Shown here: positions 6,441-9,177 of the stretch, one piece after another
Numbering within the stretch: the stretch's first letter is position 1
Layout of the letters: each line of letters begins with the position of its first letter
Origin: Leptolyngbya sp. SIO4C1
GTDB lineage: Bacteria; Cyanobacteriota; Cyanobacteriia; Phormidesmidales; Phormidesmidaceae
Reading direction: 5' to 3'
DNA length: 9,177 nucleotides
Assembly: GCA_010671975.1 (NCBI GenBank)
Contig: JAAHIA010000186.1
Span: 1 to 9,177, forward strand
Notes under the pieces: model-generated
What the model saw: the letters and a program-made list of their open reading frames with translations, nothing else
What the model was told of the DNA's origin: nothing
Database searches by the model: none
Program-made: the position numbers and the translations under genes

Positions 6441-7334
6441 CGTGGTGCAGGAAGTACGCAATCTGGTGCTGCCAACGCTGGCGCTGCTAATCTTACTCAC
6501 TCGGGTGCTAGAGCTAGACGATCAGCGAATTGGGCTACGCATCGTTGAAACGCTGTTTTGGGTTTCCGCTATTCATACGGCGCTGGCGCTGGTCAACGTA
6601 GCGCTGTTTACCGGCGTTCGCCCCCACACGTGGCAAGCCAAAGTGCCTAAAATCCTGCGCGACCTGATCCGCGTCTTTTTGATTTTGATTGGCATCACCA
6701 TTGTCTTGTCGACCGTTTGGCAGGCCGATCTAAGCGGTCTAATCACGGCGCTAGGCATTAGCTCGATTGTTCTGGGTTTGGCCTTGCAAGATACGCTAAG
6801 TAACCTATTTTCTGGCGTTGCGCTGCTGTTTGAGCGCCCCTTTGACATTGGTGACTGGCTAAAAATTGGCGACATGATCGGCAGGGTAGAAGAAATCAAC
6901 TGGCGCTCGGTGCATCTGGTGACGCGCGAACGCGAGCTGCTAATTGTGCCTAGCTCGATTTTGGCGCGCGAGGTGATTCGCAACTATCGCCGCCCGATCA
7001 AGCTGCATGTGGAGCCGGTCGAGATTGGCTTTTCTTATGACGACCCGCCTAATAAAGTTAAGCGCGTGCTGGCTGAAGCGGCCCTAGAAACCGCCGGTAT
7101 CTTAAATCAGCCGGCACCGAGGTGCAGACCGTTAGCTACGATGATTTTGCCATCACCTATCGAGTGCGGCTCTATCTGCCGACCTATGAAAATCTGCCGC
7201 AGGTGCGCGATGAGTTTATGACCCGTATCTGGTACACAGCGCGGCGCAACGGACTGAGCATTTCCTTCCCGATTCGCAATGTCTATCACCAGGAGATGAA
7301 GCCGGCTACCCCGGACGAGGTATTGAGCAATTAG
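6397..7334 (+). pseudogene. MscS-family mechanosensitive/cyclic-nucleotide-gated channel remnant, frameshifted
   Basis: Coding similarity starts about 6397 in a different frame from the sensor piece (ELGLRLRSRFPQLADVV), with no plausible native start; the first available start is a GTG at 6442. Numbering from that GTG, three hydrophobic segments (about 8-22, 37-56, 74-94) lead to the pore helix and beta-domain signature ALGISSIVLGLALQD (103-117), LFERPFDIGDWLKIG (129-143), INWRSVHL (152-159) and IRNYRRP (179-185), typical of MscS. The native frame ends at QPAP (7108-7119); one base is missing between 7118 and 7119, and the frame then continues as EVQTVSYDDFAITYRVRL and on to a TAG at 7332-7334. 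Read without correction, the first frame runs 34 or so foreign residues to 7221. The N-terminal region of the family is absent. Confidence 0.85.
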
Positions 7335-7524
7335 CAGCCAGGCGAGCCTGACATCGGTGGTTGCAACTGCCGATCTAGAGGCTTTGGCCATTGAAACCAC
7401 CACGTTTCAGCAAATTCTCGACCAAACGCCGCGCCTAGCGCGAGAGATTGGGGCTATTGTCTCACTGCGACGGCAGACCGTCGATCACCTACAGCTAGCA
7501 GACCGCGTCACCAGCGCGCCCTAG
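7327..7524 (+). pseudogene. C-terminal remnant of a cyclic-nucleotide-binding domain
   Basis: In the frame of the first channel piece, an open stretch ending at TAG 7522-7524 encodes SVVATADLEALAIETTTFQQ and then ILDQTPRLAREIGAIV, followed by a basic/polar tail. This is the last beta strand and C-terminal helix of a cNMP-binding domain. MscS proteins with such a tail form the bacterial cyclic-nucleotide-gated (bCNG) branch, present in cyanobacteria. The roughly 70-90 residues that should form the start of the domain and its phosphate-binding cassette are missing, which implies a deletion around 7325-7340. Its stop overlaps the stop of the convergent NYN gene. Confidence 0.7.
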
Positions 7525-8177
7525 AGCCGTCGCTGTTTGCGAATCTGGGTTTGCAGATCGGCTAAGTCGGTGTAGCAGTCGGCAATGTCAATCAGCGCAT
7601 CGCTGGTCATCGACTGCAGGCTCACCACTTCTATTCTGACGCCGCGCCGGCTGAGCGCATCCAGCGCATAGGTCAGGTGACCATCGCCACTGAGCACCGT
7701 AACCGTGCTGCAGTGCTCAGCCAGCTGCAGCATATCAACGGCCATTTCTACATGCAGATTGGCTTTGCGGCTGCCGTCTGTATACTGCATCAAATCTTTA
7801 CTGATAACCCGGTAGCCGTGTCGGCTCAGCCAGAGTAAAAATCCACGCTGCTTCTCATTGTGAGGGTCAACGCCGGTGTAGAAGTAGGCTCGCAGCAGCT
7901 GCCGCTCGGCGGTCAGAGCGCTCAGCAGCCGCAGGTAGTCAATTTCAATTCCCAGGTAGGAAGCGGCATAAAAGAGATTTGACCCATCGACTAGCAGCGC
8001 CATGCGCTCGCTAGAGACAATTCCGGGGTGATTGGCTCTAGCGAGCGAGTCTGAACCTAGCGCTGCAGACGATCGATAGCTCGTTTCTAGCGCTTTGCTG
8101 ATAGGACTATGGGAGGGAGCGGCAGGGTAAACATGCCCACCAGGCTCATTGCCATTTTGCTCAGATTGACTGCTCAT
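7521..8177 (-). CDS. LabA-like NYN domain protein
   Basis: A 218-residue cytoplasmic protein with a PIN-like NYN fold, a family of metal-dependent RNases; in cyanobacteria, LabA-type members act in clock output. Residues 1-55 are a polar, probably disordered extension rich in Ser, Gly and Pro. The domain (about 57-200) shows ERMALLVDGSNLFYA (57-71) with Asp64, LRAYFYTGVD (95-104), GYRVISKDL (121-129), KANLHVEMAVDML (138-150), TVLSGDGHLTYALDALS (160-176) and EVVSLQSMTSDALI (183-196). Two positions that are normally Asp in this family (the LDV-type position 142 and the second Asp of SGDGD, position 167) are His here, so catalysis may be altered. A longer frame starts at a TTG (8216), but the ATG at 8177 gives the more natural N-terminus; no clear Shine-Dalgarno sequence is seen for either. 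Confidence 0.88.
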   Translation of the reverse strand: MSSQSEQNGNEPGGHVYPAAPSHSPISKALETSYRSSAALGSDSLARANHPGIVSSERMALLVDGSNLFYAASYLGIEIDYLRLLSALTAERQLLRAYFYTGVDPHNEKQRGFLLWLSRHGYRVISKDLMQYTDGSRKANLHVEMAVDMLQLAEHCSTVTVLSGDGHLTYALDALSRRGVRIEVVSLQSMTSDALIDIADCYTDLADLQTQIRKQRRL

Positions 8178-8285
8178 GCTTGATTGGAACGTGACATCGA
8201 AGGTAATTAGGTTCAATTAATTAGACTTATCAAAGAAATTAGATTTTAATATTTATTTAATAGTTTACTGGGCAGAGGAGATTGC

Positions 8286-8314
8286 TTGCCAAAAAGGAAT
8301 AAGAAATTTGTAGT
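8286..8314 (+). promoter_or_regulatory. Candidate promoter of the DNA ligase gene
   Basis: TTGCCA (8286-8291) and TGTAGT (8309-8314) are spaced by 17 bases. The first matches the -35 consensus at five of six positions, the second the -10 at four of six. The surrounding gap (8178-8358) is the most AT-rich part of the window, fitting a divergent promoter region for the NYN and ligase genes. Confidence 0.35.
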
Positions 8315-8324
8315 GGAATTCGCT

Positions 8325-8346
8325 AGGCTGTTTACACAACCAGCCT
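8325..8346 (+). other. Small hairpin in the ligase 5' leader
   Basis: AGGCTG (8325-8330) and CAGCCT (8341-8346) form a six-base stem with a ten-base loop, ending 12 bases before the ATG. CGCTAG also occurs twice (8321-8326 and 8351-8356). No T tract follows, so it is not a terminator; a role in translation is speculative. Confidence 0.25.
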
Positions 8347-8358
8347 CAATCGCTAGTT

Positions 8359-9177
8359 ATGAAACGGTTTACGCAGCTTTTTCAAGCTGTCGATGCGACT
8401 ACTTCTACCAACGAAAAAATTCGCGCGCTGCAGCGCTATTTCCATATGGCTGAAGCAGCCGATGCTGTCTGGGCGCTCTACCTATTTCTAGGTAAGACCC
8501 GCAAGCGGCTGATTACCTCTCGCGTGCTGCGCGATATCTTTTTACAAATCTCAGATATTCCAGAATGGCTGTTTGAGGATAGCTACAGCCACGTTGGCGA
8601 CTCGGCTGAGACAATTGCCCTGCTGCTGCGCGATATCTCGTTGCCCGCCCCGGTTGAGGTAACCGTCAACAGCGATACGCCGCTGCACGTTTGGATGACG
8701 TCGGTGATTCCGCAGGTGCGGACGGTAGAGGACGAAACGGCGCTGCGCGATCTGATTGTCAGCTGGTGGGCCGGGCTAGAAGACTATGAGCTGTTTGTGC
8801 TGAATAAGGTGCTTACCGGTGCTTTTCGCGTCGGGGCTTCTAGCAAGCTGGTGATTAAAGCGCTCGCCGCAGAGTACGATCTGAGCGAGGCGGTGCTGAC
8901 CCATCGGCTGATGGGCGACTTTGAGCCCACCGCAGACTTCTACCGGCAGCTGGTGTCGCAGGCGTCTGATAGCGATTCACCCAGTCGCCCCTATCCCTTT
9001 TTTCTGGCAGCCCAGCTAGAAGAAGCTCGCTTTGCCTCAGAGACAATGGCTGACTGGCAGGCCGAATGGAAATGGGACGGCATTCGCGCTCAGCTGATTC
9101 ATCGAGCTGATCAGACCTTTATCTGGTCGCGCGGTGAAGATCTGATTACCCCTCAGTTTCCAGAGCTAGAAGCGCCG
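8359..9177 (+). CDS. ATP-dependent DNA ligase, N-terminal 273 residues (partial)
   Basis: Seals nicks in DNA through a ligase-AMP intermediate. The frame is open from an ATG at 8359 to the window end (273 codons), so the C-terminus is cut. Residues about 1-200 form the helical DNA-binding domain of multi-domain bacterial and archaeal-type ATP ligases (for example DLIVSWWAGLEDYELFVLNK, 131-150, and GAFRVGASSKLVIKAL, 154-169). The nucleotidyltransferase domain then begins: PFFLAAQLEE (213-222), the adenylation motif EWKWDGIR (236-243) with the AMP-accepting Lys238, and WSRGEDL (256-262). It resembles the bacterial ligase (LigB/C type) that is often encoded with an Lhr-like helicase, an exonuclease and a PdeM-type phosphoesterase; those genes would lie beyond the window. 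No clear ribosome binding site is seen before the ATG. Confidence 0.92.
   Translation, partial: MKRFTQLFQAVDATTSTNEKIRALQRYFHMAEAADAVWALYLFLGKTRKRLITSRVLRDIFLQISDIPEWLFEDSYSHVGDSAETIALLLRDISLPAPVEVTVNSDTPLHVWMTSVIPQVRTVEDETALRDLIVSWWAGLEDYELFVLNKVLTGAFRVGASSKLVIKALAAEYDLSEAVLTHRLMGDFEPTADFYRQLVSQASDSDSPSRPYPFFLAAQLEEARFASETMADWQAEWKWDGIRAQLIHRADQTFIWSRGEDLITPQFPELEAP

Noticed and set aside
6573..6983. A 136-codon minus-strand frame across the channel remnant
   Set aside because: The plus strand has clear MscS motifs through the same bases, and the minus-strand protein is Ser/Thr/Arg-rich without recognisable domains.
7122..7334. A separate small gene of 70 residues
   Set aside because: Its sequence continues the MscS C-terminal beta/alpha domain directly after a one-base frameshift, so it is part of the same pseudogene.
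8217..8358. Possible small RNA, riboswitch or attachment site in the AT-rich gap before the ligase
   Set aside because: Only a short hairpin and ordinary promoter-like hexamers are visible; no conserved RNA pattern or tRNA-like end was recognised.
8855..9046. A minus-strand frame inside the ligase region
   Set aside because: The plus-strand ligase frame is continuous here and leads to the active-site KWDG motif.

Overview
The window reads as chromosome from a moderately GC-rich cyanobacterium. The best evidence is the octamer GCGATCGC (HIP1), seen at least 11 times in 9.2 kb (positions 793, 1625, 1693, 2361, 3475, 3502, 4240, 5684, 5784, 5846, 6414). Several gene families also have a cyanobacterial flavour: a LabA-like NYN protein, a pentapeptide/WD40 membrane protein, a PMT-type glycosyltransferase and an MscS channel with a cyclic-nucleotide-binding tail. 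I cannot name the genus; a Leptolyngbya-like or Synechococcales lineage is only a guess. There is no rRNA, tRNA, CRISPR array, insertion sequence or phage gene.

Left part (1-2936). The window opens with the signal-peptide end of a leftward gene cut by the window edge, then a small leftward hypothetical gene. recA (538-1590) lies divergent to that small gene. The region between them carries a good match to the cyanobacterial LexA box (455-468) next to a -10-like hexamer, so recA looks SOS-controlled. recA converges, with only 8 bp between stop codons, on a leftward membrane glycosyltransferase of the PMT family. That gene is in turn divergent, by 44 bp, from a DUF938 methyltransferase-like gene.

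Middle part (2936-5978). Three rightward genes follow: the DUF938 protein, a 542-residue fusion of pentapeptide-repeat domain, one membrane helix and seven WD40 repeats, and a small secreted, membrane-anchored protein whose mature N-terminus is predicted to be histidine. A clean intrinsic terminator (11-bp stem, T5) closes this block at 5938-5978.

Right part (6030-9177). The most unusual stretch is 6030-7524, a decayed locus. It starts with a strong ribosome binding site and GTG start of a membrane sensor of the type found on cyanobacterial adenylate cyclases and histidine kinases. An amber stop interrupts it at codon 10, and the reading then breaks off into the middle of an MscS-family channel in another frame. 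The channel has a one-base frameshift near 7118, followed by only the last part of a cyclic-nucleotide-binding domain. I read this as two genes collapsed by deletion and then further damaged. The channel remnant meets, at overlapping stop codons, a leftward LabA-like NYN gene in which two usually acidic metal-site positions are histidine. The last gene, rightward and cut by the window end, is an ATP-dependent DNA ligase with its KWDG active site. Families like it usually sit with an Lhr-type helicase and an exonuclease, which would be just outside this window. I found no clear new defence or mobile system here; the gene-decay scar, the substituted NYN site and the pentapeptide-TM-WD40 fusion are the best leads.
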